Assembly (NCBI GenBank): GCA_047967505.1
Contig: CM106541.1
DNA length: 64,000 bases
Direction: 5' to 3' (one strand)
DNA from: Dipteris shenzhenensis
Taxonomy: Eukaryota; Polypodiophyta; Polypodiopsida; Gleicheniales
Shown: one piece after another, positions 39,594-51,636 of the stretch
How the letters are laid out: each line of letters starts with the position of its first letter
Position numbering within the stretch: position 1 is the stretch's first letter
The notes under the pieces: generated by a model
What the model saw: the letters and a program-made list of their open reading frames with translations, nothing else
Told to the model about the DNA's origin: nothing
Databases searched by the model: none
Position numbers and translations under genes: made by a program

Positions 39594-41300
39594 GTAAGCA
39601 TTTCTAGGGAAAATGGAATCATGGCTTCAGTTTACTTAGGATTAAGCAATAGCATCAACAAGCATCTTGTTGTTGTTTTTCTTTTGAAAACAAGCAGTGA
39701 GAAAGGTCATGCAGCTCCCAACACCTTTGGCAATTCTCCATAACAGCACAAAAATTCTAGGACAGTAAGCTCACTCCTCCCTGCCTTCTTACTGCCCCTC
39801 CTCTTCCCTTGCCAACCCTCTCCCCATTTACTCCCCCTCTCTGCATTATCTGGATTCTCTCTCTTCGTGTCAGTTCTGGATGGGGATTTTTTTCCCTCTT
39901 TTCTGCAATTTGGCAGCTTCCCCTATTTCTCTCCTCTATTTTTTCTCCTCCCTCCCTACCCCACACTTTCCTCTGCTAGTATTGCTCTTTCCTCTTTGAA
40001 GCTGGTCGTTTTAAATACTTAAACCTGTTCAAGGGCCTCACCCCCTGTTTTGAGAACTGCAGATTCTGTATTGGGGTTCCATCTCAGAAGCCCCACCCTC
40101 TTCTGCATTTAATCCCTATTGATTTTTTTGAATTCATAAACATATACAGTAGAAAGAGTTGGTTTTAGAGAATGTCTGTTGAAAACTCGTGATAGGACTT
40201 TCCTCATTTTTTTTCTGTGTTTCCAAAAATCTACAAGGAACAAAAGATGATGACCTGGGTCAACTTGCTCTTGTCCATAATGTACATACTGTACTATGGG
40301 CTTTTGAAAGCTCGCATGCCTTTTTTCTCTTCTGGTTCTCTTTTGCTGATGCTTCTTTCTACAAAGGGGAAAGAGCTCGTAAGCATAAAAAGCATACAAA
40401 GTAACTCATGCCTTGCACTTGTTTCCATTTGATAAGTCAAAGCACAGCGAGGAGAGGAAAATAACTTACCATTTATTAGTTGCACATCTCTAAATCAACG
40501 AGGGTAAAGCAAGCAAGGAAGAAAATAGAAGACCCACCTAGCAAAAACTAGGGTAATGCTTATAGAAACAAGGTCTAGTACAGGTCCTCAAAAAACCCTT
40601 GGGATGATTTGAGACACCTTGGAGTCAGAATGCTCCTAGGTCGATTTGAGAGCTTTAATTTGGTTTGACGCAATGGTTTTCAACATCTTGGATGCTGCAT
40701 TGAAGTATTGGTCCATACATACAAGCATGGAGCTTTTGAACCCGGACAATTGTCCCAGCTACTAAGCATCTCCCATATTGTCAGCTCCTTGACAAAGAAG
40801 TGGTGGGCGGTAGTTGATCCTCTACCATGGGGGTGACCATGCCTTTGTGAATGTACTAGGATTGGGCCTATGGGGCTTTCTTTCCATGATATCGCTTAGA
40901 GTCATAAGGTGACATATCGTACTATGAGACTTTCAAAAGCTCACCTGCCTTTTTTTCTTCTTAGTCTCTTTTGTAGAAAAGTCGAGGGAAGTTGCTTGCT
41001 AAATGCCAACTCTCATGCAGCGGAGGAATTAACTAGAGAGCGCAAGACACATGTGTGGAACACATCTCAACTCCGTGCGCTTTACACACAACAGTAATAG
41101 AGGACAACTCAGATCTGAACTTAGATGTACAGCCAAGACAGAATATTTATCATGGTAGATGTCAAGTACTAAAACTACCAACAAACTGTATCGCAGTTGC
41201 CGAGGTAAGGTACCAACTGTTTGCTGCACCCTCTCAAGTAAACTCTCCCTGTCTGCCACCTGCCTCCGTGTAGGCTTCAGTAGGTGCTCAAGGCTGAACA
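39594..41300 (+). other. Intron DNA without recognised elements
   Basis: Contains a pyrimidine-rich stretch (39770-39970) and AT-rich DNA. The phrase on Ser/Phe-rich codons near 40300 has a partial repeat at 40920-40980 (ACTATG....CTTTTGAAAGCTC...CATGCCTTTTTT). No coding similarity. Confidence 0.4.
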
Positions 41301-41890
41301 CTCCTCCAAAGTGATGCTCTGATGTGTACTGCGGACAAAGCTCCCTTTCATGAACTCCTTGTACTCTCCTACAATTGTAGGTCTGCACCCTGTAAGTGTT
41401 GTTACCAACAGTCCGATTTTGAAGGTTAGCCCAAATCCAACAAAGCTTTACGATTCACTGGAATTTTCAAACCATCACGTTCAGGTCACTCACCCCCTAA
41501 ACTTAGGCTCCTTTAAAGTACCTTTGATGTAGATCCCTTGTTCTTGCTTTGCTCCTCACCCAGAATTGTGACCTGCAGGGAGGACTACTGGACTGATGAT
41601 CTTTAGGAAAGCTCCCACTACTGTTCACTGCTCCACAATGATCTGCATGGTAAACATCCAAAGGATAAGTGGAACCCCTGGATGGGATCCTTATATAGGG
41701 CTCAAGCCCCCTTGGATAAGCCGACCTGATCCCTGATGGTGGCCTTTGAGGCTGCCCCAAAATATTAGAAACAAGGATTCCTGTTTGCTGCCCATTTGGC
41801 AGCCATCTTGCTGCCCACATGGCATCCTCAGTCCTTTTGCCTACTGATTCATCCACCCACATTATTATGTAGGTGGCAAGCCCCTTATTT
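41301..41890 (-). repeat. Possible LTR fragment, unassigned family
   Basis: A TATA-like sequence (CTTATATAGG) at about 41690, C/G-rich leader-like DNA and the end GGGGCTTACAT resemble LTRs elsewhere in the window, but no TG...CA ends, TSD or primer site could be set. Confidence 0.3.
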
Positions 41891-42187
41891 GGGGCTTACA
41901 TTGACATATAGGGGCCCCCAGTGAGGAAAAAGTCGCTATTAATTAATTAGTGTGGGGGAAGGGTGGGCGGGTGGGGGGGTCGAAGTCGACAATTAAGGTA
42001 AGCCCAAGAGGTGCGATTAAACATTAAGGTGGTTGAGGAATCACGAAAGTTCGGGAGGGAATTTCAGAATGTTCAGCCGCCGCCTCAATCTAGTATATGT
42101 AGACGGTGGGGAAGAGAGGAGGTAGAGAGAGGGAGAGCGCGAGGCAGAGTGAGGGAGAGAGGAGGCGGTTGAGGGGAGGGAGAGGAG
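41891..42187. repeat. G-rich and GA-rich low-complexity DNA
   Basis: Runs of GGGTGGG near 41950-41980 and a GAGAGG-rich block at 42105-42187, directly against the truncated L-family LTR. Confidence 0.6.
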
Positions 42188-43103
42188 TATAGAAACCACC
42201 AAAATAATATATTTCCGTCCAAAGCTATGGGCACAATACAAAAGAGAGAGATCCAAAGTCGCACCAGAGCGTGGTCCTTTGATCTTACCACAAGGTACTT
42301 CTACTATCTGCCGGATATCTCTAAAACACTGAGCCCGCGTACTCCACCTCGAGCGTATGTAGACTCTTCGTCCCGATCCCTTCCACCTTGCTGTCCAGAA
42401 GCCAGCCTAGGTGGGCAGCACCTGAGCTAGGTCTGCAGCTCTACAGCCCACTTGTCTTCTCCTGGATAGAGGCCCACAGGTGGCTGGTCTGCTGCTCCTT
42501 CTGCTCCCTGAACTGCTGCAAGTGATGATAAATGAGGGCCTGGAGGCCCTGCTTTTATAGGCCCCCAAGGGCTGCTGCAAAAACCAACCAGACAGGCTGC
42601 CTATGGCCGACCCAAACAGGCTGACCTGTGTAGGGCCTTTGGCCCACACTTCAAGGCAGGGGCCCAGCCCCTAGGTCAACCCTATGACTAGCCTGGTTGG
42701 CTGGCTCCAACCAGCCCAACCAGCTCCTCCATGTGGCCGACCCCATCTGCTGGTCTGCCCTGCCCTGTTGCGCCATCTTCAAATCCCTGTTGCAGGTCGT
42801 ACACTTGCCCACAGACCCGCCAAACAGCTCACCTCCAAGGTGCCTTCGCCCTTTGGTGCTGCTCCAAGCATGCCTCTGGCAGGCCAAAATCCAGGCTGAA
42901 CCTCCACAGCCAACTTTCCATCCATGAGCTTCATTTGTCGCAGCCACCATGGCTCCTCCAGGTTCTTCTTTCTTTCTCTGATCTCTGCCCCCATGGCAGC
43001 CATAGTGCTGGTCATGTGGCCTTCCATTAGTTCCCAGGTCCACCCCCCTCGTGCTCTCCTTATATGGGGGCTTACAGATGGGGAGGTGACCTTTCCAACA
43101 CGA
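42188..43103 (-). repeat. L-family LTR, truncated copy
   Basis: Starts within the family (TATAGAAACCACCAAAA...), lacking about 150 bp including TGTTAGAAATGG, and ends at the family end CTTTCCAACA (43094-43103). Middle parts differ markedly from the L copies. No internal region adjoins it. Confidence 0.75.
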
Positions 43104-43880
43104 CATCCATGGGAATGCATGGTGGTGCGTAAGAGTTTAATGATCCACTATCAAGGAGTGAACCATCGTGCAGTCCCCCAGACAATGTCTTGAGCCCTCC
43201 ACATCCAACTAACAAATGTGAACAATTACTCCTATAAGCCATCATCTCCAACTATGTGTACACGTGGGGATGGTAGATAGAGTTGTGAAGGGGCTATAGA
43301 GGTTTCCTGGTATCGAGTAACTTGCTTCATAAATGCCAACGCTAAGATCACATGAGGCTTCTAATGGGAAAGACGAGTGGGATACTGATACAAAGGAAAA
43401 GTTGTATCCTTATCCTTGAGATTTGTAGCATGAAACCTTTGGGTCATTGACACAAAAATTGCTTATGTTGGATATTGAGTAGTGTGGTACTTTTCAACTA
43501 TGAAATTTGCTTTAGGAGTACATTGCTAACAAGCATTGTCAATAAATTGTCAATATACTATCATTCCATTCAGTACTGGTTCCAAGAGACCATACAGTTG
43601 TACGAGATCTACTTCATTCAGAACTTGACCAGCACGCTAATCTAGCCCATGCTCGTTTTTGCATCTGGCCATAGAAATTTGGGGCTTTTGTGTCAAGTCC
43701 ACTCCTTTGCAAGCATTCAGTGCTCAAGATGGAGATTTGCACAAATTCGGTTGGAAATTCCCACCCAAAATTTAGGTCTTTTTTATTAGATCTCTTCCTT
43801 TGCAGGCCTTTGTGCTAGGAGATGTCATTTACAGGTATTGGTAGCCAGATTCGGTGTGAAAGAATAAAGGAAAGAAGGGA
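43104..43880. other. Intron DNA, no feature recognised
   Basis: No open frame with similarity and no repeat edge between the L-family LTR and the TSD at 43881. Confidence 0.4.
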
Positions 43881-43885
43881 GTTTG

Positions 43886-44125
43886 TGTTAGAAACATGAT
43901 GTGAGGGAGACTCAAATGAAGACATAATGAAGGCTTTCATTCATTCATCAAGTATATCAAGATAAGTGAAGTACAATCCTTATATAGGCTACTCACTCAC
44001 ACACTAGCACCTAGTGCATATGGGATAAGTCCCATCATGACACGTGGCACTCACACAGACTAGATTAGTACTAGATCACCTAGTACTACACACCAACACA
44101 CTCGTTGACCATGATATCTCCAATA
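43886..44125 (-). repeat. 3' LTR of the non-autonomous element
   Basis: 240 bp. Similar to the other LTR, but lacking a block near its start and a short CACACA stretch. Confidence 0.92.
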
Positions 44126-44458
44126 CCCCCCTTCAGAGCAAAGAGTGTGAGACCCAACACGCAAAGAGTAGACTGATCCCCCTCCACCACAATATTGCAA
44201 AGAGCAAGTCCAACTATCCAACACCTCCCGTGTGATAGTGACTTCTCTGTCAGCTTGCGACTGGCAAGGGCAAACCATCACTCATCATCCCCCCTTACTC
44301 TGAACTGGGTGGTCAATACCATCAACCAAAGTAAAAGACAATACATTCATTTTTGGGGGACAACCCAGGGTAGAGTACCTCTTATTGACTCCAAACACAT
44401 TCAGTTTACAGGGACAACTCAAGCTTGAGAACCTTTATTTGACATCACTGATCATCAT

Positions 44459-44809
44459 CTACCACCTCAGAGAGGGATAGATCATGTAATATAGCAGATA
44501 AAGCTTGCTCCTTAGGTCCATTAGATGTGGCGTATATATCTCAAGCTTGTCCAGTGTCTCCTTGGTTGAAGTAGTGACGTCAAGATGATGAAGTAGTTTG
44601 TCAGACAACCTCACGCCAATAAGCGCCAGTGCTTTGCCATTTTGCTCATCCCTAGCTGAGAGTTGTGCTGATGAGTCTTCACCACAAGGACGAGGCTCCA
44701 TAGTAGCAAACTGATGTAACAAATTTCGCAGCAGTAAATGAAGAGCCAGCAAGCTGAAATGAATAACCAGCAAATAGAGGGGCTGGTCTAGGGCTCTGAA
44801 ATGGATCAA
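44459..44809 (-). pseudogene. Copia-type Gag fragment inside the non-autonomous element
   Basis: The minus-strand frame includes DEQNGKALALIGVRLSDKLL and HHLDVTTSTKETLDKLE, the copia Gag block usually seen as ..ALxxIxLxLSDxxLxHVxxxxTAKExWxxL. The sequence before and after does not continue as Gag; no zinc knuckle follows. The open frame itself extends on both sides by chance. Confidence 0.75.
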
Positions 44810-45565
44810 CAGCCTTCACAAATGCAAGGCGGTTGAAGCAATGCGTGAATAAACGTTTCCAGCAGCTAGTCGATGATCTTGGAGGCTTCAAAATGCAAAA
44901 CCTAATGAAAACACAGCAAGAGAATGATTTGAACTGTAGAACTGAACCAGAATAGGAGCCCTTGTGGTCGAGACAACAGCTCCAAATGCTGCAGTAGGTC
45001 TGAAATGAGCAAGGCGGCTCCGTAGGACAGTCCGAAATGATGTAGCACTGTTTGAAGTGCTGCAGCAGGTGTGTAGGTGTTCCAAAGCGCAACAGTAGGT
45101 CCGAAATGTGTAAGGTGGCTCCCTAGAACAGTTCCGAAATGCTACAGCAAGGCACCAAACTGAAAATCGTCTGCTGTAGGTGTGCTAGTGGCCTTAAGGT
45201 GGCTCGAAAACGCCTCTGTTGTAGGCAGTCATGCAGCAGCAACACACGGGATGCAGATTGTGGCACCGAAATGCTCCAAAACATCCTTGGGGAAGCACAC
45301 GTGCAGATGCGACCTGAAGGAAGCGCTGACCACTGGTGACACGTGCATAAATAACCTGAATGAAGGCGAAAGGAAGAGGAGTGTAGAGGCGGCAGGATGT
45401 GGAGGCAAAACCAGGTGCAAATGGCTAAAGGAAGAGGCAGCTAGAGGCGAAAATGAGCAAGCTACATAGGAGAGGCAGCTGAGCAGAGTTAGTGTTTCGG
45501 GTTTGTTGGAGAAGGTGATGACGTGGCAAGGCGGGCTAGGGCAGTACTGACCTGCTCTGATACGA

Positions 45566-45846
45566 TGTTAGAAACATGATGTGACGGGGAGAGAGATATA
45601 GGCTAGGGAGTGAAGAAATGATACTATTGAAGACATAATCAAAGCTTTCATTCATTCATCAAGTATATCAAGACAAGTGAAGTACAAGCCTTATATAGGC
45701 TAGTCACTCACACACTAGCACCTAGTGCATATGGGATAAGTCCCATGATGACACGTGGCACTCACACAAGACTCACACACATAGACTAGTACTAGATCAC
45801 CTAGTACTACACACCAACACACTCTTTGACTATGATATCTCCAATA
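45566..45846 (-). repeat. 5' LTR of the non-autonomous element
   Basis: 281 bp, with a TATA-like CTTATATAGGC present in both LTRs (45690 here, 43980 in the other). Confidence 0.92.
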
Positions 45847-45851
45847 GTTTG

Positions 45852-46606
45852 TGGCAACTTGGGCATTGACTGTGGGGTGTTGATAGTCAATGCTCTACCC
45901 TCTGTTACCCTTCATCTATATCGTAGTTGCTCACTTATAAGGCAAATGTACAGTGCCGATGTGGTACTATACATATGTTGCTGATGTGACAAGTAGCCAC
46001 ATGGCACCATACGGATGATGATGTGGCATCATATGCAGTTTGTTGACGTGCCACTATATGAGTGGTGGAGTTTCATTTTCAGCCTAGGACTGTGTTATAC
46101 AGACCTGCTTTCTCTCCTCTCTCTCTCTCTCTTGCATGAACTATTCTTGGTGAAACATTTTTCCTACTTTATGTACACATGCACAATATGTCTCTAACAA
46201 TAATACCTCCCAACTCTGCACATTTGCAGGCCTAACAAGTCCTCATCCGTGGCCACATGCTGCTCATATGGAAGCTATATGTGCTTCCCAAATGGCAGCC
46301 AAGATCCTACCCACGTGGCAGCTTCTCCTTCAATTTGATCTGTCGACATGGCATGTCCAAACCATGCCCATGTAGCAGCTCTTGTTGTCTATTATAGGCT
46401 CTAAGCATGGCTTACATTTATACATGTGTGTATACATCCAGAGTAGGATTTGGAGTTCTCAAGTGTGATCTCGTGGTGGGCAAGGACTTGAGCTGGAAGT
46501 ACATCTTCATATATTTTTCAACAAGTTGTTGTAGGACTAGTAAGCCGCTAAAGCTGGAAATCAAGCTAAAGCTCTCACAAGAATAGCATAGGATGCTCTA
46601 ATACCA
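45852..46606. other. Retroelement-like DNA with a primer-site trace
   Basis: No coding similarity. GTTGCTGA and CATACGGATG phrases at 45960-46050 resemble motifs in E1/E3 upstream regions. It ends GCTCTAATACCA (46595-46606), which on the minus strand is a one-change version of the Met-i primer site. Confidence 0.45.
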
Positions 46607-47068
46607 TGACAAAACAATGAGTGAGAGTAGGGAGAAAGAGAGCACAACTAGGATGAGAAGAAGAGCACATCGCAATAGACTAAGTATACAGTACAAATTA
46701 CAATAGTTGTAAAGAATGATTGAATAAGAGAGAGAGAGGGCAGCACTAGGGCCAAAAATAAGCCCCCCCCCCTCCCCCCCCCGCGAATTGACTCATGGAG
46801 GAGCATGAAGAACTCTGATTTGAGGAGCTAAGAAGCTCTCTTGTTTATAGAACTAGGCACAACCATGGTTTTGGACTTTGCCCTAAAAGCTGGGAGCTTT
46901 TCAGCCAAGGAAAGCTGGCTGAATTAGTCTTTTTAAGAAACGACGTCCCATAAAGCTGTAGTTGGTGCTTTTACTCCATGGGCCCCTTCCCTAAAAAGCT
47001 GGTTGTCGACCTTGTGCACTTTCCCCCTTGAAATGTGGGCCTTTCAGCACTCTCCAAGGTCCTATGCA
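46607..47068 (-). repeat. Possible LTR end next to a primer-site trace
   Basis: TGACAAAACAATG starts directly after the primer-like site, as an LTR end would on the minus strand. It contains a long C tract (46762-46783) and is cut at 47069 by copia C. Confidence 0.4.
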
Positions 47069-47685
47069 TGTGAAAGTGCAGCGAATTGTGAGCAAAACAA
47101 CAAACTCACATTTAGGAAAAGATCTGATGGAGGTGGAGAGATGCAACACCAAAATCAGGAGAAAAGTCCCTCTACTGCTGGGCAAAAACCTCAAGAACAA
47201 GTGATGAAAGAGGGTAGAAGAGGGGAGGCCTATATATAGCCCTGTCACCTCTATAGTCAGCTTGCTTATGTAGGCCAACCTAGGCTGACCTGCAGGGCGT
47301 CTGACCCAACCCATGGGTTCAGGTCTGGGCTATAGCGACCCGACCAGGTGAGTGGCTTGGTTGGCCCCCCAATGTAGCCCTGGAGTAAGCAACAGCAGGG
47401 GCAGCTCCACGCGTCAATAGAGTGGGTCCATGGGCCCGAATTCATCCCGATCTGAGCCGTACCTGTGCTGTATACTACCATACCAGCCCCCCGAACTTGT
47501 GTTGTACCCTGGCGCAGCCACTAGCATCTTGGGATCAGCCTTGGAACTAGCTAGATCTTTCATGGTACCTTGGTAGAAGATGTGGCCCTGGTACGTGTCC
47601 CATCACCCTCCTATTCTATCCTCACATAGGGCGGGCACACCTACAAAGAAGCGAAATGTACATTAGGAGATGTCAAACTCTAACA
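47069..47685 (-). repeat. 3' LTR of copia C
   Basis: 617 bp, similar to 49293-49891 with several indels and substitutions. A TATATATAG sequence lies near 47230. Confidence 0.85.
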
Positions 47686-47852
47686 CCCCCTCTCAGCTCT
47701 TGGATGTCGGATCAACCCGAATGAGGTACAATGCTCCCCAAGCAGCTGTTGTGGTAGAAGCTTGGTAAATAGGTCTGCTGTATTGTCCTCCATCAGACAG
47801 AAAGCCAGCAAGATCTCCCCATCAAGTATCTTCTCGCGAACAAATTGATACT

Positions 47853-48299
47853 TCATTTCAAATGCTTAGTCCAAGCATGGAACACTCGATTTCTGGCAAC
47901 TGCTATGCAACTCTGGTCGTCACCCCTAATGATTGTTGGATCTCGTTGTGGGAACCCTACTTCGCCAAGCAATCTCCGAAGCCACACCACTTCATAGGTA
48001 CTTGAACATGTGGCCCTATACTCAGCCTTGGTAGATGACAATGCCACTGTGGATTGCTTCTTACTGCTCCACGTGATTGCTGCTGATCTGAGGGTGAAAT
48101 AGCATCCTATTGTCGATCTCCGTGTGTGTGGATCTCCTCCCCAATTGCAGTCACTCCATCTCTGCAGCTGAACCCATGGCTTGACTCCCCAACTTGCCTC
48201 ATGGAAGAGTCCTCGATCTTGTGTATCTTGTAGGTACCTGATGATACTCATTCCTGCATCCCAGTGGGTTTTCAGTGGTACTTGCATGAAGGAGCTCAA
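47853..48299 (-). pseudogene. Copia C RNase H
   Basis: 149 codons open on the minus strand: WSDCNWGGDPHTRRSTIGCYF (Asp of the active site), ITWSSKKQSTVALSSTKAEYRA, VVWLRRLLGEVGF and GDDQSCIAVARN, ending HAWTKHLK where HIDVxYHFIR would follow. Good match to copia RNase H; cut at the end. Confidence 0.9.
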
Positions 48300-48960
48300 C
48301 AGCCGTACGAGCTGAGATCCACTCTGGTGTTGAAAATCCAGATCAAGGACCCAATCAGCTTCCGATACAATGCTGCGTCCACCCGATCACTGGGATCATG
48401 CTGAGACAACTTAGTGACCAGATCCATTGGAGAGGAAATGGGTTTACAATTCTACATGTCAAAGGCCTCCAGCAGCTAATGGACGTACTGCTGCTGGGAG
48501 ACAAAGAACCCCCTCTTGATCTGCTAGATCTCCAAGCCGAGGAAGAAATGCAGCAATCCTAGATCCTCATCTCAAACTCCTTCGATAGGGCAGCCTTTGG
48601 CTCGGCTATGTGGGCCACATAGCTCCCTGTCAAGATGAGATCATCGATGTAAGGATAATGAGAGTAACAAGATTCTTCTCATGGAAGATAGACAAGTTCG
48701 GATCGGCTATGATCCTCTGAAATGCTTTCTGTATGAAAAATGCATCGATCTTCTGGTTGCATGCTCGTGGTGCCTGTTTGAGACCATACAACGCCTTGTG
48801 CAACCTATAGACCATCCCTGCTGAGTTTGGAACTTAAAAGCCGGGTGGTTGCTCTATGTAAATTTCTCCTTCAGGTCTCCATTGATGCCGAATGCTCCCA
48901 TATGCCTTTCGCCAGCGTCATATGCTTGATGTAATTGATGACCTGAGGAGTGCAATTCAG
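48300..48960 (-). pseudogene. Copia C reverse transcriptase, degraded
   Basis: 48815-48630 gives MVYRLHKALYGLKQAPRACN, the copia RT block before the catalytic motif. Above it, GDLKEKFT resembles the FLNGDL(K/H)EE region, and the YVDD motif is damaged by frame changes near 48650. Several stops. Confidence 0.8.
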
Positions 48961-49292
48961 AAAAAAGAAAAGAACATACCTACTGCAGAACTGACTCCAT
49001 CATAACTCTCCACACGCTGTAATTGTTGCCATCCTACTGCCGTTCCACTAGAAAGGTGGGTAAGACGGAGATCTTGACCTTGTTCTCAGCTATCTCTGCC
49101 TCCAACTCTCTTGCTCCAAGTGCTTGCTGTTCCTTACTCAGGTACCTTCTCATAGATTTGCTTTCAGCTCCCTAACTTGCCTTTTCCAGTCCCTCAATGA
49201 CCTCCAATCAGCAGCAACTTTCCACAAATTGAATGATTGCTTCTACAGCTCTCCTGGTCCCAGGCTCTATGCGTGCTGCTGCTCTGATACCA

Positions 49293-49891
49293 TGTAAAGT
49301 GCAGCGAATGGTGAACAGGAAACTGGAGGTGGAGGGATGCAATACCGAAATCAGGAGAAAAGTCCCTCTACTGCTGGGCAAAAAATTCGAGAACAGTGGT
49401 GAAAGAGGGTAGAGGGGAGGCCTATACATAGCCCCCTCACCTCTACAGTCAGCCTGCTTATGCAGGCTGACCCGGACCGACCTGCAGGGTCGATCTGACC
49501 CAACCCATGGGTCGGGTCTGGGCTGTGGAGACCTGACTAGGCTGGTTGGGTTACCTGCCCCCCCCCCACCCAGGCCCTGGAATAGGTGACAGGAGGGGTG
49601 GCTCCACGCGGCAACATGACGGGTCCATGGGACCCCGAATCTGCCCTGATCTGAGCCGTAACTGCCCTGTATACTCCCGTACCAACCCCCTGAACCTGTG
49701 CTGTACCTTGGCGCAGCGATTGGCGTCCAGGATCAGCCCTCGAACTGGCTGGATCCACCATGACACCCTGGCAGAAGATGTGGCCCTGGTACATGTACAT
49801 CCCCCTCCTATTCTATCCTTACATAGGGCGGGCAGACCCACAAAGCAGCCCTCACTCAGTAATGTACATTAGAAGATGTCAAACTCTAACA
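49293..49891 (-). repeat. 5' LTR of copia C
   Basis: 599 bp, next to the primer site at 49281-49292. It has a C9 run near 49557 at the place where the other LTR lacks one. Confidence 0.85.
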
Positions 49892-50523
49892 TACAATCAA
49901 TAAACAATATCCAACACTTTAATCTATTAGAGGTAAAACAAAGGAAAATAAACTTGCTTTAGGTAACCAAAGTGAACTTTCTTTGATCGAAGTCAATAAT
50001 AAAAGATTTCTCTTTATTTCTTGAGAGAAGTACAATTTTGTGACAGCTTTCCCATCTTGGTGGGAAAAAATACCAGCTCTGATAGTCTGCTTTATCTTCT
50101 CAATTCTCTGTCTTTCCAAGATCATGGCTCCAGCTAAATCCTCATTTTAAGAACATTCGAATTTCACTTAAAAGTATTCTTATGTAACTCACACTGTAAC
50201 CTAAGACATGGGTAAGTCAACTCAGCTTTGGGCCAGATGATTTGACATCATCAGAGAAGGAGATCGCGTCCTTCCTCTTAGGGTGGTTATTCAAGCTATC
50301 TTACCTTAGGTGCATCTACATTTGGCATCTCTTCCACTGTTTATTTACAGCAGAACTGTCGTATATGCCTTCATTTTCTGGTGGTATTATGTAGGTATGT
50401 AGTATCTGCCAAACACTTTCAACCATACTTTAAAGTTTTGATAGGATCTGAATACAACGCTAAATCAGTTTTTTTTTTTTGGGGGTCTTATTTTCAAAGC
50501 TTTTGTGGTCTGAATCATGGCAG
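49892..50523 (+). other. Intron DNA before kelch exon c
   Basis: AT-rich. It ends with a T12 run at 50469-50480 and the acceptor GGCAG at 50523. Confidence 0.5.
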
Positions 50524-50697
50524 TTCAGAAGCAATGGCAAATCCCAGTGGTTGGTACTGAAAAGGGCAGTGCTTTTCCTACCCCAGTCTGGAATCATACA
50601 GCTTGTGCAATTGAAAATAAAATGATCGTCTTTGGTGGGTTTGATGGATGCCGGGAGTTTTCAGATATTTCAGTCCTCTCTTTCTTTGATAATGGGT
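50524..50697 (+). CDS. Kelch-gene exon c: second kelch blade
   Basis: 174 nt. LQKQWQIPVVGTEKGSAFPT completes blade 1. VWNHTACAIENKMIVFGGFD and FSDISVLSFFDNG form the core of blade 2. The donor GGGT|GTAAGT is near-consensus. The Met of MAVQKQW is intronic, and the start of this exon at 50524 is set by phase from exon b. Confidence 0.88.
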
Positions 50698-50849
50698 GTA
50701 AGTATACTGTTTATTGTCCCAATATCTTTTAATCGCCACTAATCTATAAATCACATGCACTAGAATTGAAACAATATTTCAAAATTCATCAGGTATGGAT
50801 CTAGTGATGTTAGCTGCAAACATAAAAATCATAACCATGGCAATTTCAG

Positions 50850-51509
50850 GTTCTTGCAGATGGGTACAACCAAGATGCATGATGGGTGCATCACCATCTC
50901 CAGTATCTCAACATACAAGCTGTTTGTACCAACAGGGGCGATACATGGTGGTGTTTGGTGGATACAGGGGGTGTACAGGACATTTAAATGAGTTGTGGAT
51001 CCTAGACTTGAATGCAATGACATGGACCTCCCCAGAGTGTTTTGGAGCTCCACCGTCACCGCGACGTGGACATGGAGCAGCAATCATTGGGGGGGAAATG
51101 TATGTTTTTGGAGGATTTAATGGTACCTCCCATTTTTGTGATGTTCAGGTTTTAAATCTGCAAAGTTTCACGTGGAATGTTTTGACCACTCAAGGACAAG
51201 TACCAACTCCAAGGAGACACCATGCAATGGTTGCTGTAGGAGACCATTTGGTAGTTCATGGTGGATATGATGGACAAAGGTATCTTGAAGATGTTTACAG
51301 TCTTGATATCAAAACCAAAGTGTGGAGATATTGGGACGTATTGAAGTCAAATATCAAGTCCTGCCTTTCAAGCCAGATTGGAGGAGGAGGAGCAGTGTAT
51401 GGGAGATCTCTACACACAATGACCTTTGAAAATGAACGCTTGGTTGTCTTCGGTGGTGTGCATGAGCAAGGATCTCTGCAAGATGTGCTATTCCTAGAAA
51501 GCATTGCTG
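50850..51509 (+). CDS. Kelch-gene exon d: kelch blades 3 to 6
   Basis: 660 nt. Successive blades: YMVVFGGYRGCTGHLNELWI; PRRGHGAAIIGGEMYVFGGF with DVQVLNLQSFTW; PRRHHAMVAVGDHLVVHGGY with LEDVYSLDIKTKVWRYW; and HTMTFENERLVVFGGVHEQG with LQDVLFLESIAG. The P-x-P-R-R-x-H-x turn before each blade and the W at strand ends are typical. The acceptor TTTCAG is at 50849 and the donor G|GTAAGG at 51510. The open frame runs on to 51625 by chance. Confidence 0.93.
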
Positions 51510-51636
51510 GTAAGGCAGCAATTACAGGTTCTTATGTATTGTGGATGATTTGGGGAGTAAAAACATGGCAAACCACTCTACAACTGTGTTGCATGTGGTA
51601 CACATGGACACCTACAACCTACTAATTAAGTCATGT

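Larger units (their letters stand above)
43886..45846 (-). mobile_element. Non-autonomous copia-type LTR element, TSD GTTTG
   Basis: LTRs at 43886-44125 and 45566-45846 (TGTTAGAAACATG ... ATCTCCAATA), exact 5 bp TSD GTTTG (43881-43885, 45847-45851), polypurine tract (minus GAAGGGGGG next to the low LTR) and a primer-like site (minus TCGTATCAGAGCAG, one change from TGGTATCAGAGC). The internal 1.4 kb holds only a Gag remnant, with no protease, integrase or RT, so movement would need proteins supplied in trans. Confidence 0.93.
47069..49891 (-). mobile_element. Copia element C, internally deleted
   Basis: LTRs at 47069-47685 and 49293-49891 share the start TGTRAAAGTGCAGCGAAT and end AACTCTAACA. 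A Met-i primer site (minus TGGTATCAGAGC, 49281-49292) and a polypurine tract (minus GAGCTGAGAGGGGG) are in place. Only about 1.6 kb lies between, encoding part of RT and RNase H; Gag, protease and integrase are gone. No TSD match was found in the flanks. Confidence 0.85.

Noticed and set aside
39450-39743. 97-codon + strand open frame starting MKSGHHLV
   Set aside because: The kelch-encoding frame of exon b is a different one; this frame runs across the splice donor and has no similarity.
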